A stretch of DNA of 64,000 nt, taken from Panorpa germanica (taxonomy: Eukaryota; Arthropoda; Insecta; Mecoptera; Panorpidae). Of the stretch, positions 1-13,000 are shown piece by piece. Where the stretch lies: NCBI GenBank assembly GCA_963678705.1, contig OY783207.1, forward strand, positions 21,736,001 through 21,800,000. Direction: 5' to 3'. Below the pieces are notes generated by a model. The model saw only the letters and a list, made by a program, of their open reading frames with translations. It ran no database searches and was not told the DNA's origin. The translations under genes were made by a program, and so were the position numbers. Position 1 is the first letter of the stretch; each line of letters begins with the position of its first letter.

Positions 1-472
1 ATTTTATGAAATTTTGTTTTAGTTGCGGTTCTGATTTCTTTTGTTTGTCTCACTATCTATTGAAACCTTAGATTATATACAGGGTGTCCCATAAATCGAC
101 GTCAAGTCGGAAATGGGCCATAGGCCAAGTCATAACAGTTATCAGAAAAATATAAAAAAAAAGTTTGATATTTAAAAAATTATTAGCATTTAAAAAAAAC
201 GAGAAAATCTGCACCCTGTGACAGTCTTTTTACTCCTGAGCCAGACTCCCTTCATCCCCCTTTCACGCCCTTACAAGTTTGTATCCTTTGGTCTTAGAAG
301 CTGAAGAGGATTGTTGCTACGCGCACACAAGCCGTCTCCGTCACGCCCAGTAAAATTGTAACAGTATCTTATTAGTGATGTGTTATATTAGATTTTGAAA
401 TGGATTGTTAACCATTTATACTGAATACTTAAATATTTATAAGATATATTCGTAGATGATTTATCTATTTGT

Positions 473-1583
473 CGTACACATTGGTGCGACTTAAACATGC
501 GGCATCCAACATTTGTTGGAAGAAGTTGTATAACACGTCGACACTGGCGTGACATGTAACTTACTACGTCGGAAGCTTTCATATTTTCGAATGAATTTTT
601 TCAACTTGTTTCAGAAAAAAATATAAAACTCAGTTCTTTAACAATAGTGTCTATTCTGCAAAGCTCTATTGTTCAGCCCGTGTAAGCAGAGGATCGTCAT
701 CATTGCAAGCGTATGCAGCGGTATCTTATTTTTTTAATTCAATGTGTTGGCTGCTTGTTATGAACACTTACTGCAAAACAGAGATAATATTTTATTTATT
801 TTATTGTTTTTGATATTGAATATGGAATCTTGTCATGTCGCAAGGCTGACAAGATGTTCTGTTTGTCTGTGAAGATGAAAAGCAAATGCTGGGTTCATCA
901 ATGTCTACAAAGGAGAAAAGATTATGGTGAAAATAATTTATTAACTGATTTGATAAAGGACGATCTTGTCGATGTCAAACTACGGACTGATTGATGGCTC
1001 TCTTAAAAAATTTATGAGTATGTCCAGTTCAGATGTGGAGGTGGGAACTAATCATTTGGAAACGAAGCTATCACCAGCTCCAGACTTTTCCATATCTCTG
1101 TATTTTTATGCTCTCTAAACTTTGCTTTACAAATGTTACTCGAAGCGTCGAGCTTATATTCCCTGTTTTTATACTTCATGTCCTTTGGATTCCAAATACA
1201 TGGATATTGTCTATAGTTTTCAATTCAATCTTATACAAATTCATTTGTTCATTTAAACACCATTTTCAATTATGTTTACTTATTTACTAAACACAACTAA
1301 AGAAAACGTCGAAACACAGTGAAATTATACTAGAGATTGAGTAGATAGATACTCGTCCCATTTGTTCGAGATCACATTCAAAATCGCAATCCTTTATGAA
1401 ATACCGCCGGAGGACTGAAACATTTTTGTAAAATATATTTATTTGTGTTGCATGTTTAAGTCGCACTAGATGTTCGTTAAAAGTAGAACACATTTAGTAC
1501 ACTCATGTCTAAATAATGTCAACTTATGAATAAAAATATATGAATGTTAGATGTCGCATGTTTAAATCACACCAATGTGTACG
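473..1583. mobile_element. Long TIR element, CGTACACA family
   Basis: The left end (from 473) reads CGTACACATTGGTGCGACTT and continues with AACATGCGGCAT; the right end (to 1583) is its reverse complement with few changes. It is about 1.1 kb. The interior shares about 200 bp after the left end with the short element at 50806-51082, and an extra TIR-like piece lies near 1445-1490. No transposase was recognised, so it is probably non-autonomous. Confidence 0.6.
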
Positions 1584-2265
1584 ACGCATTATATTATGAA
1601 CTAATACATTGACGTTAGAATGTTGGATTCTTGTTTCTACTTTCTATCAAGACTAATTCAGCACTCGTAAGTTGTAATTTAATCCAGTAGTGAATTTGAT
1701 AGCTACGAATTAATGATACAACAATAAACGAACGTCTGAAATTCTGGAAATAGCAATGAAAAACCTTGTTTTCAGAGATGGAGGTAATAAAAGGGAACAT
1801 AAAATACAAGATACATTAAATCCTTGAGTTTGTGAGAAATAGTGCCGTAAATTTCCTGGCATTATATCTTGCTGTATAGTAAACACGTTGTGTAACTAAT
1901 ATGTTAACATAAGTCTCATGGATCGTCCCCACTGGACCAACTTGTCCGTATACAAAAACAACTTTAGTGTTTTACACATTCACACCAAACATAAAACTGT
2001 TCACTACGGTTTAGGGTGTTCTCACACTGCAACTGTTTTCTTGCGATTTTTTTAGGAGAGTGTAGTCGCTTTAGCACACTATGTAATGAGAGATAGTTTC
2101 TATTTTGATGTTTATTAATAGGCCACTGTATGCCACTGTTCGCCTGTATTATAATACAATTCATACGTCTCACCATCAAACTGTACTTCATGTTCCAGAA
2201 AACCGAAAAATCTTGTTTTTTATAACAACGATGTCCTCTGCAACGCCACCACTAAATACCTTATA

Positions 2266-2994
2266 TACAGGGTGCGGCGCAGGAACTTCTTTATTTAAAA
2301 CGTGCACCACACAGTGGCCGTTAATCTTCGGAGAGTGGGGTTGTGGGTTTTCGATAAAGTGTTGTAATAATCATGCAGTGGATGAAAAAAGAGTATTTTT
2401 ACGTTACCAACGATTATTGCAACGCTGCGTACATTCAGGAAACATCGAGCCTGCAGGCATCGTGTTCCTAATCGAAAATTGACTATTCAGTGTGTGGACA
2501 CGTTTATGGACACTGGTAGTGGGTGGAAGAAGAAGAGGAAAGAAACGAGGATCTTCAAGAACCACCAGATGACACAAATGAAAGATAAGGCTGTTTTAGT
2601 CACTTCTGAGCATTATGCCAAGGTGATTAAGGAGTTTTTTTTCCCATAACTTGAAGAAATGGATTTCGGGGATATGTGGTTCCAACATGTTGGCGCCATA
2701 GCAACATTTCCTCGAACAACTCATCTCTTTGAGGGCCGATCTTCAGCACTCCGCGATTATTTTTTATGGGGATATCTTAAATCATTGGTGTATACCAATC
2801 CTCCAAAGACCCTGGATGACATGTTGGATAAAGAAGATCGAAACTTCTGATTAAGACTCTATTGTACGAATGTATTGACCAGAACGAAGGCCACCTTCGG
2901 GATATCATTTTCAAAAAGTAATTAAAAAAAACTTTAAATGCTCCTCTATGGAATTAAAGTGGTATCTCCAATACTTCCCGCGCTACACCCTGTG
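2266..2994 (+). mobile_element. Internally deleted mariner-type element
   Basis: TIRs ACAGGGTG(C/T)(G/A)GCGC(A/G)GGAA at both ends, with TA just outside each (2264-2265, 2995-2996). Inside are broken pieces of a transposase of the family that ends in DFFLWGYLKS: KEFFFP, MDFGDMWFQH, then [20 protein letters not shown] near 2755-2815, and an N-terminal piece RVFLRYQRLLQ near 2390. Frames are disrupted and most of the catalytic core is missing. Confidence 0.75.
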
Positions 2995-3929
2995 TAATAA
3001 CATAAGTATCTTGCATTTTAACATGCACAAAACATCACAATATGCTCACTTTATACCTTACCTAACAATCTAAAAACCCGTCAAACCTTTCCTAATTTGT
3101 ACCTCTGCAATATATCAGTTTTTTTAGGATATTTAGGTTATATCAGGACCTGTAGAACTGTTCTCGAGATATATATGTAAAGAAATTATATTTCTTTAGT
3201 TGGTAACAATGACCAGAGACATGAAAACTGATTTCTGGTCAGATAAGCTAACGGTATATATTAGTTATAGCTACTACCATTGTAGTGTGGGCCTACCACC
3301 CACTATAGTTGATATTTGGAGTCGACAGAACTCACTGTGCATAATGTTAAGTTATTATAAAACTAGATAAAAAGTAATTGACAATTTAAATAATAAACTT
3401 TAAATGTCGTTTCTTTGATTTCAGGTAAGATAGTATGATTCAAGTTAAACAGTGTAATTATTATAATGTGTATGTAAATTACTAAAATAAAAGTCTTTGA
3501 TTTCAGAAGCAACACATAAGTCTGATTAAAAATTTATAATTACTAAAATGTCTTATATACGTTAAATGCCTTTTTTATATTTTGTAGAACTCTCTTGCTT
3601 GTTAAATATGCTCACTTTAATTATTAATATATCGCTTCACAGCAGGTAGATACGTTGGAAAGATTGCAATTAAATTAAGGACACTTATATTAACATCATA
3701 TTAAAATTTTGTCAATTTCTGTAAAAAAGTGATTTTACTTGAGAAGAGATTTCTTCCCCCTTAAGAGATCTATTATACTTACTTTGGCATCAAATAAAGA
3801 ATTCCTCTTCGATGTCAAAACCGTTAGATGTTGAATATCTCTCCAAGTTAATTGCGGGCTGAAATATTAAGGCGAAGGATTATTGCTTTGAACGTAATTA
3901 AATATATTACCATATATACTTCTACTTAC

Positions 3930-4030
3930 TTAGCTTCAAGTGCAAGAGCAAAAACTCCAGCAGCTTCCGGAGCTGCAGCGGATGTTCCCGAATGAGTTGT
4001 TGTACATTTGCCATATAAATCAGTTGTTGC
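3930..4030 (-). CDS. amon: amon exon carrying the catalytic Ser
   Basis: 101 nt, phase 0 in and phase 2 out. It encodes [20 protein letters not shown] followed by [13 protein letters not shown] and two bases of what should be Asn. The Ser in SGTSA is the nucleophile. The acceptor is GTTTCTAG and the donor GTAAGT (3929-3924). The next exon (expected to start near LTWRD, before the P domain) was not found in 1-3929, so it probably lies outside the window. Confidence 0.96.
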
Positions 4031-7000
4031 CTAGAAACATAAAAGAAAATTACGTAAGCTGAATTTCGTAACGTATAGCGAAGACTTAACATCATTTATG
4101 CTCTTTACATTTTAAGAGTGCTGTGAATTAACAAGAGCAGCCGGTGATGTTTAAACGAGAATGCCATTAAAATATTTTCATAAGAGCGATCTTACAACAT
4201 TTATCAAATAACTCGAAACGCATTACTTAATATAAAATCGATTTAGTCAATATTTCCAAAATAGGAGCATAAAATATGAATAGTAATACGGTACTTACGA
4301 CGCCCGTATTGGGGTCCTTAGCGCCGTTGCTGAACGTTGAAGCCAATGTGGATGAACAGCTTTCATCGTAGTGTGCATTTTGTCCGTCATTGATGGCGCT
4401 GTTAATCGACACCGTCCACATGGAAGCTGCGTAGCCATCACAGTTGCAATCATCATCCTCTCCTCCGTCTCCAGAAGCCCATACGTAGATGTTTCCTAAC
4501 CCATTGCGACCCTGGAATTATTTATTCGGTTAATAGTAATACACTTTATTTGGTAAAGCTTTCGGTATACCATCTTTAGATTAAGAAACTCTAAAGCACT
4601 ACAATTCTATGAAATTATTGAAGATAAAGTTATGTCTTAAAATGTTACTCTGAAGATAAGACTTTATTAAGACATTTGAGACATTGAGACAACCGGATGA
4701 AGATCAAATAACTTTTCGACTTTTTACCTTGTTATGGAACATATGCTAGTGAGTAAATTATCTTAAGACAACTGTCGGAGCAAGATGAAGAAAATACTTT
4801 ATGAATTCTTTGATTAAATAGAGACAAGCTATTATTTTTGTCATGGTTTAATAATATAACAAAAAGAATAATCCCTTCTATTGTTTGCTCTTATAGTCGC
4901 AGTACGCATACATTAGAGAAAAGAATCAACTATCTTAAGATTATCGTATTACCAATGCACAATCGCACTGAAGACCTTTTTACACGAAATCAGTTCTGCA
5001 ATCAGATTCAGTTCCGATTTTAGTTTCGTTTTATTATCTTCAAATTACCAGAGACCGGTAGTTTTTACAATTCAGTTCTTTTTTAAAGTGCGATTTTAAA
5101 TTGTACTTTTGTTTTGTATTAAGTGTACAGTGCATTATATTCGTACATGGATGAAGACTGTTTCACTGCAGTAATCTTAGCTTTAAAGGTATATATGAAC
5201 ATTGAAGCAGATCAAAAATCAGCCAATACAGACTTCACAGACAATGTCCAATGGCACGATATCGTATTCATTTTTTACATATAGTTTGCTGTACGTACTT
5301 AGTGAGCGTTACTTGCGGACTTTGGGTCTTAGATCTCCTTCTTCGCTTTAATTCAGATTTGGGTATGTGACACTCCTTCTAAATGTGAATCTAATTGTGT
5401 AAAAGGGTCATTAGGACCCCATTTTCCCTTACTGTTTTAATTTACATTTAAATTTTAATTTTAGTTGTCGTTAGTGAGATTGATGATTAAATTAAAAATG
5501 TAGTAAATTGTTCAGTTGGCAGGAAGAATGGAACGAAGAAACTGATAACAAATTAATGTAAGTGAAGCTATCAATTTGCAAAAAAAAGTAATTGGGCGGA
5601 CTAAATAGAAGGCTGGAAGTAGTAATATGTAGACTCATTATAGGTCATACAAATCTCACACATAATTACTTATTCAAGAGAGAACCACAACCAATATGTG
5701 AACAACGTAACAGCCCACTAAGAGTAAAGCATAATATTCTACGATGTTCCAGGAAATATAGGCAGATATTTGAAAGCAGGGAAATTTTGAAAAACCTTAT
5801 TGATTTTATCGATGAAAGTAATTTAATCTCTTTATTTTAAGTACCCATACTCGTGTCTATATGTTGTAAATTATGTATTACTAATATGTATAATATATAT
5901 TGTTTTAAGTTTTAATAATTGTTGAAAGTTGATGCACTCAAATGAATATTTAAAAAAGGAATGATGATTACGCTTATTGCCATATGCTAATTGAAATTAA
6001 AATTAAAGATAAAAATAAAGTAGTCATTTGAAATGGGGCATGATTGTCTGATGGATTCTACGACAAAGACATAACTACCTGAAGATAATCACGTCTGTAG
6101 TGTGCGATCACCATTAAATGAGTTTTTCATGTTCTCTCAATTTTTATTACACCATAGGTTTCAGTTTACACAATCCGGTCAAAGCGTAGTTCCCAATTAT
6201 CTATATAATATCATATAGTCTTCCCATACTGTTCGATCAGATCTAAGGTACGCCTCCTTTCAGATCCGACGTTCGGATTTTAGTACTTACGCATACATTA
6301 AATGGACAGTTCGTCTGAATCTGAATCGCATCAGATCGTACAAAATAATTTTTAAACTGCTTTATTCGAATGTTCATACACCAGCTATCTCATTACTCAA
6401 TAAGTTCGTAGGATGATATACAGATTGACAAATCTGATATCTCAAATTTTAGATAGTACGAAGCTTTAAACGACATATCTCAAAATATCATGACATTTCG
6501 TCTATTACTTTACGAGGTGCAGTGGTTTTACTGACGCTACTTTTGTAATTTTCAAAACAATGTGCTTGTGTCCTCATTTTTTAGTGGTTGATTTTTCAAT
6601 TGTTGATTGAAATTGATGTTAATAAATGTGTATTGGCGTGTCTATTTTATTAAATATCTAAATATTGACGGAGATATAGCAATTAAAAGTTTGAATTGTA
6701 GTTTTAGCGTTGGAAATGGTCGGCCATATTTGTATGACGTGAAATGCATTTTAACGTCAGTTATTTGTTGAATAGGTCAGTGCTGTGGTAATGTTTTGTA
6801 GCTGTTGGTAATCAACTAATCAAGTCAAGTCAAAGAATAATAAGTTTTTATTTTATTTAACCCTGCTAAGCCAGACATAATATTGAAATTTGATTGTTCT
6901 TGAAATAGCTGTAAATAATATTTGATATTTTAATATATAAATACATATAGCAGAGATTTATGATCTGTAAAGTTGGTAACCTTACACAAGGATTGTGATG

Positions 7001-10000
7001 TCACATGCACTTGGAATGTGTACAACGTTGAATACCTTTAATAATTAAAGAGACAAAATGACTTTTTTAATTGTTAATATCTCTTAACATATAAGGAGTT
7101 ATTAAAAAATAATTGAACATTTGAGGTTCTAGTAACCCACTTTATCAATATATAGAACACTTTTGTAGAAATTAAGACATAGGACACAAGCCCATTGAAA
7201 AAATGTAATCGTATATTTATAAAGCATTGATATTTAATGGAAAAAATAGCAGAGATTTTAATCGTATGATCGCCTAGGTTTGTTTCGCTCCGAATCTTCA
7301 TATTTTATGAGGTTGTTATCGTAAAAACACACAAATTAATCACATAGCTTTATTATCTTACAGGATATTACCACAGATAAGTTGAATAAGCATAATTAAA
7401 TAATGTTTATTACATTTCCATATAATAAAAGTTTTATATTTATCCTTGGGTTGTGTTGGTTAGAAACGAAGCAGTAAAGAATATGAATATGTAAAATGAT
7501 ATTCAATTTAAAATAAATTGCTATTTGAATGGAGTCATTTGCAGGTCTTCTACATGAAAGAGGACATGCTCCAATGTTCCCATGCTTCTATACTGACAGC
7601 TTCATTTCTTTGTGAAGTCTACAACAAAAGAAAAGCAAAAAAATGTCTTTGTAAAATTCAGCCAATGAAGAACAGTTTTATTTTACAAGTTTTGAGACCT
7701 GTCTGACAGATTGGAGACATTAAAGTTTGTCACGTTTTACGGTTCTCGGAATGTTGTTAGTGAGTTTCTTCGAGGATATTTTATGGTCTTATTTCTTACC
7801 TTTTTCTCTAACGTCTTACGTCATGGATTAGACTAATGTGCTATTCATTTGTTTGTTAATATTGGGAAATAAAAGTTGAACCTTAAGGTACAGTTTCACT
7901 ACAATTATATTTGCCAATACTAAGAAACAAATGAATATCACATTAGTCCAATTCATGAGGAAAGACGTTAGAGGAAAAGTTACAAAAGAGGGCTTTAAAT
8001 TCGATTTATTTCCAGATTGTAGATGCAGTATTGTATATTACAAATGAAAGACTGCACCAAGACCTTGAGATGTCTCCAGTGAGACAAGAAATTAATACTC
8101 GAACAGTCCCAGTAAACATTTTGGAGTAAATTCTACTTAATTTCTATTACATATCATGAATTTTTTGTCTGGAACGTGTTCGTTTTCTATTCAGTCAAAG
8201 CGGAGTCGGTTTATGATTTATGACCGGAGTTATAAACTTGAAAGCAGCAGGGGCATAACACTTAATGAAATTTTACTTTTTAAAGTCTGCAAAATATAAA
8301 TATTTAAATGAAGAAATAAATAGATGTAATCTTTAGTACGGATCGTGATTTTTTTAATGAATATTATTCATCTTCAACAATACTCGTTATATTAGTTTTT
8401 TACATTGTTTTGGTGATTCAAAAATCCACGATCGGCAGGTCTGCGTTAGGTTTAAAACCTCTGTCTTACCATCGCTAGGTACTATCTTCGTTTATATACA
8501 TTCTATTCGGGGATTGAGGGAGATAGCGTCTGTCTATTACCGTTAAAGAAATATTTGTTGAAAAAGGATAGCATATACTTTAAACATCTGTACAGAACGA
8601 AATATTATACAAGTATACAAGTGTAACGGTGAAAAATATATTTTACTTGTCTAACGCATCTCGTTTCTCTCTCACTTTCGAATAAATGAAATGAATGTGA
8701 ATTTAAAAAAATATATATCCATGTGGGAAAGAAACAGAAATACTTAATGAATGATGTTGGAAAAAGAAAGAATATTATTATGAAAAACTAACACAAAATC
8801 TGTGACAGGTAGAGAACTTGTAAAGCGTTAGAATAGAATTGTACGAGTGACTCGAACTTCACCAAATAGGGCACTTCACCAAATTGTTTACTGGGGTGAA
8901 ATATAAAGACAGTGTAGTCAACCATCAAAATACATTAGTGACCAACCTAATGTAAGATAAAACTACTTTCAGCAGACTGAAGAGGAGGGCGCCTCAGTAG
9001 TTAATTAAATGAAATAATAAATAGATACGGTTGTTTCACTGGACACAGAAGTTGAACTTAATCTACACCTATTCTTAAAGATATATAAGACAGAACGTAG
9101 TATAAATTAAAAAAAAATCAATAATATGTCAGAATAATTGATCAGCTTTCTACGCCAAGACGCTGATGTAAACTACATTATCTTTTATAAAATGAATACG
9201 AGGATAAATACGAATTCAGGGACTCTTTGAATTTCCCGCGTAGCACCCGTCAACTGCCATTTATTTATATACTACTGTTAAATTTTGAGTAAGTTACGTC
9301 ATTTAGTTTGTGTTTAACAGCCATTGAAAACAGACAACCAGCCATTGAAATGAGCTACCCGCGCGATGGGTGCCGCGATTGCGATTGAGTATGTACCCAG
9401 TAAACATTTTGGAGTTACTTTGTCATCATATTGCAGATGCCTATGATTCTTTTGTCATGAAAGAGTTAATTTACAGTTCAGTTTCTCACAGTCGTTCATA
9501 TGAAATGGCGAAACCACTTCACCTGTCGGAATACAAATGAAGATAAAGTTGATGCGAATTTAAATTGAAGTGCAATAGTGAACGACTGGGCGGTAAGAGA
9601 TTTGGGTCTAACATAGAGGTCATCACAGAAACAAACGGCTAATTTGAAAGCCTTGAGAAAACCTATTACTTATAAGGAATGGGCTTGTGTCCTCATTTTT
9701 TAGTGTGCGATTTTTCAATTGTTGATTGAAATTAATGTTAATAAATATGTATTGACGTGTCTATTTTATTAAATATCTAAATATTGACGGAGATATAGCA
9801 ATTAAAAGTTTGAATTGTAGTTTTAGCGCTAGAAATGGTCGGCCATATTTGTATGACGTGAAATGCATTTTAACGTCAGTTATTTGTTGAGTAGTTTAGT
9901 GCTGCAGTAATGTTCTGTAGCTGTTGGTAGTCAAATAATCAAGTCAAGTCAAAGAATAATTTTTTCGCAGTTTTTATTTTATTTAACCCTGTTACGGCAG

Positions 10001-13000
10001 ACATAATATTGAAATTTGATTGTTCCTTGAAATAGCTGTAAATAATATTTGATATTTTGATATATAAATACATATAGCAAAGCTTTATGAGCTGTAAGGT
10101 TGGTAACCTTACACAAGGATTGTGATGTCACATGCATTTGGAATGACTTTTTTAATTGTTAATATCTCTTAAAAATAAAGTTATTAAAACATAATTGAAC
10201 ATTTGAGGTTCTAGTAACCCACTTTATCAATATATAGTACACTTTTATAGAAATTAAGATATAGGACATAAGCCCATTAAAAAAATGGAAAAACGCTGGA
10301 CTAAATGTATCCAGCTTAAAGGAGACTATGTTTATAAATAAAGCGCTTTTTGCCGCAAATTTTTTTTATTGATAAATAAAGCGTTTTTTAAAAAAAAGAA
10401 TGTCGCTGAATTGTCAAACTACTCTCGTATGTTGAAAGTACATACATAGTGTAAACAAATAGTCCTTTTACAAAACAAATACTTATACAAATAGTGTAGT
10501 CGTATTAGAACGAGGCTGCTGCTAAACCTCTCATTTTTTGGACTGTTCTATTATGGTGTTCCAACGAAACCTTCGCTTTAGTAGCCATAAAAACCCCATC
10601 GCTGTCACCATTATCACAATACGGACAGTTTCATAGAGAAAGAAAACCATTGAATCAAAAAATTTGGAAGATAAAATGTTGAAGTACCTCCCTTACACCG
10701 AATGTTTTTATTTATACTGCAAGAGACTGAATTTATCTTCATGATGTTTTTCCATTTTCTTTAGTGTTGTTTTTCATTTTTATGGTTTTATGAACAATAC
10801 GTTTGGTCTAGATCATTTATCTGCTGTGATGTCGTCGAGGGATCCGTCGCAGAGTCGCGTCGGCGGTACATTCTTGCTTGGGTTCAAATACAACTCAATC
10901 AAATATGATAAATGAAGATTCCGAGTATATGGCATGAGTATAGTGGTTTATAAATAAAAATTGAGGTTATGTCAACTGTCAAATTATCTCTGGACAGTAG
11001 CTGTCAAAATCATTTCGTAGTTTATGCATTATAAAGAACAACTGTTATTTAAACATAGGTTTGCGGATTTTACTTTTATGGTATTATAATATAGTGAACA
11101 AACTATTTGCAAATAAAATCTTGAGCGGTAGCTGCATACTGCACAAAAAACAAACAATATGTGTGAGAGGTTTGAAACGATCAAATCAATTCCGATTTGA
11201 ATTCAGATAAAGTTTGTTCAAGAAAAGTTGAATACTATATGAATCAGTTTTACAGTCACACATTTCATATATGTATAAATACAGATTTAATTAATATTCA
11301 ACTTTTCTTGAACAAACTATTTATCTGAATCGGAATTGGTATTGTATCTGGCCTTTTTCAATTTCAGCTCTAGGTCATATTCGCAGACCATTATCCTTTT
11401 AAACATCATTACTATCAAGCAACATGTGCGTCACGGTGATGTTTCAACTCGTGCTTTGCTGCTATAGTTTTGATTTCTTCTCCGACTGTGTTGATCTTCA
11501 GGTCTCTATGTATGTCGTCATATACCACGGTGCATTAACTATTCCTCGCAGAACTTTATTTTGGAACGTTTGTATTTCTTTAACGTTGGATTTCTTGGTG
11601 CAATCCCAGAGTTGCACTCCATACGTCCACACTGGCTTTAGCACTTGTTTATATATGAGCAGCTTTTAGCCAATACATATTCCTGTATTTTATGTTCACG
11701 TTTTCTTTTTCCCTTCGCATGCTTATCAAACCTTATATCTCTTACAGAATATTATTAAAAAGCAACATTTACTATTGCCGAACATTTCTCATTTCGAAAA
11801 ATAAAGTTCTGCGAGGTATAGTTAATGCACTGTGGTATATCCGCAATGACGACATACATAGAGACATGAAAATCAACACAGTCGGAGAAGAAATCAAATC
11901 TATAGCAGCGAAGCACGAATGACGCAAATGTTGCTTGATAGTAATGATGTTCGAAGATTTCGCGGGACTAAGCCCTCAGACCTAGTAACCTAGTCATGTA
12001 GAATTGTTTATTGGAGCAATATCTACCACACCGTAGAAACTACTAGATAAATATATCTATACTTAGTTGTAGTATTATAAAAAAAAAAATTGTATCTGCT
12101 ACCCCAAAAAGTGCGCCGCTTTCAAGGTAGCAAGAACGCATACTACATATTTTATACAATAAATTCTCAAAATCTTAGCTTACATAGCAACTTATATACA
12201 TAGATAATATAAAAATAACTAATATTATTAAAGGGCTGAGTCCTTAATGGTAGTTGTCGCTCTAAATAAGTAAAATCTATAATAAAAAGCAAGTTTTTAT
12301 TCTGTTCATTGAACTACAATGAAAATGACGATGGTACAACGTTATATCAGACGTGTTCATGTAGAATGAAACAACATACGACAGCATGACAGTCCAGGAG
12401 CAGGAGGAGGAGCACGAGAACGAGAACCAGAAGGTATCCAATTTACTTGATGTTTACAGCCGCGATTTTAGCAATTTGTATCAGTACATTAAATAGTAAT
12501 AGGTGTATAGCAAGAAAATGACTTGCTTGTGCGTAGGCCGCGCGTTTAGAACATTCATATTTATGCATATTATGGTAAACTCGTAAATTACATGCTATTA
12601 ATAACGGCGGTACTGTATGTGTATGTGTACATATAGCGGTAACGAAAGAGACAAAAGATAGAGAAAGGGAGAGGCTTATATATTAGGTAGTATATACTTA
12701 TAATTAATTATGAATAATAGAAATTTAAATATGAATTGTTATTATAACTTAAAGTTGTAACATGTTTCAACTCACTTCATTAACCCCTCGCACGATGGCG
12801 CGCATGGTTGCATTGCGAGGTCCATCAACTGTTTTGCCGTCATCTGTGGGGCCCCAGGAAGCGCTGTAGATGTGTATTTTGTGAGGTTCGTGTCCCATGG
12901 AGTTGGCTTCAATGAGGTCCGTCATGTACGGCTGGTCCAGCATACGAATTCCTAGAAATTAAAGAGAATATGAGATAACACTATAAGGATGATTTTCGTG

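Noticed and set aside
71-110. ACAGGGTGTCCCATAAATCG, resembling a mariner-type TIR
   Set aside because: No matching second end or transposase found in the first kilobases, so the element cannot be delimited.
2105-2482. 125-codon plus-strand frame
   Set aside because: It crosses the left mariner TIR at 2266; only the part after it has transposase similarity, so it is not one gene.
1-3929. Search for the next amon exon (LTWRD region, P domain)
   Set aside because: No matching reading found on the minus strand; the gene most likely continues beyond the left edge.
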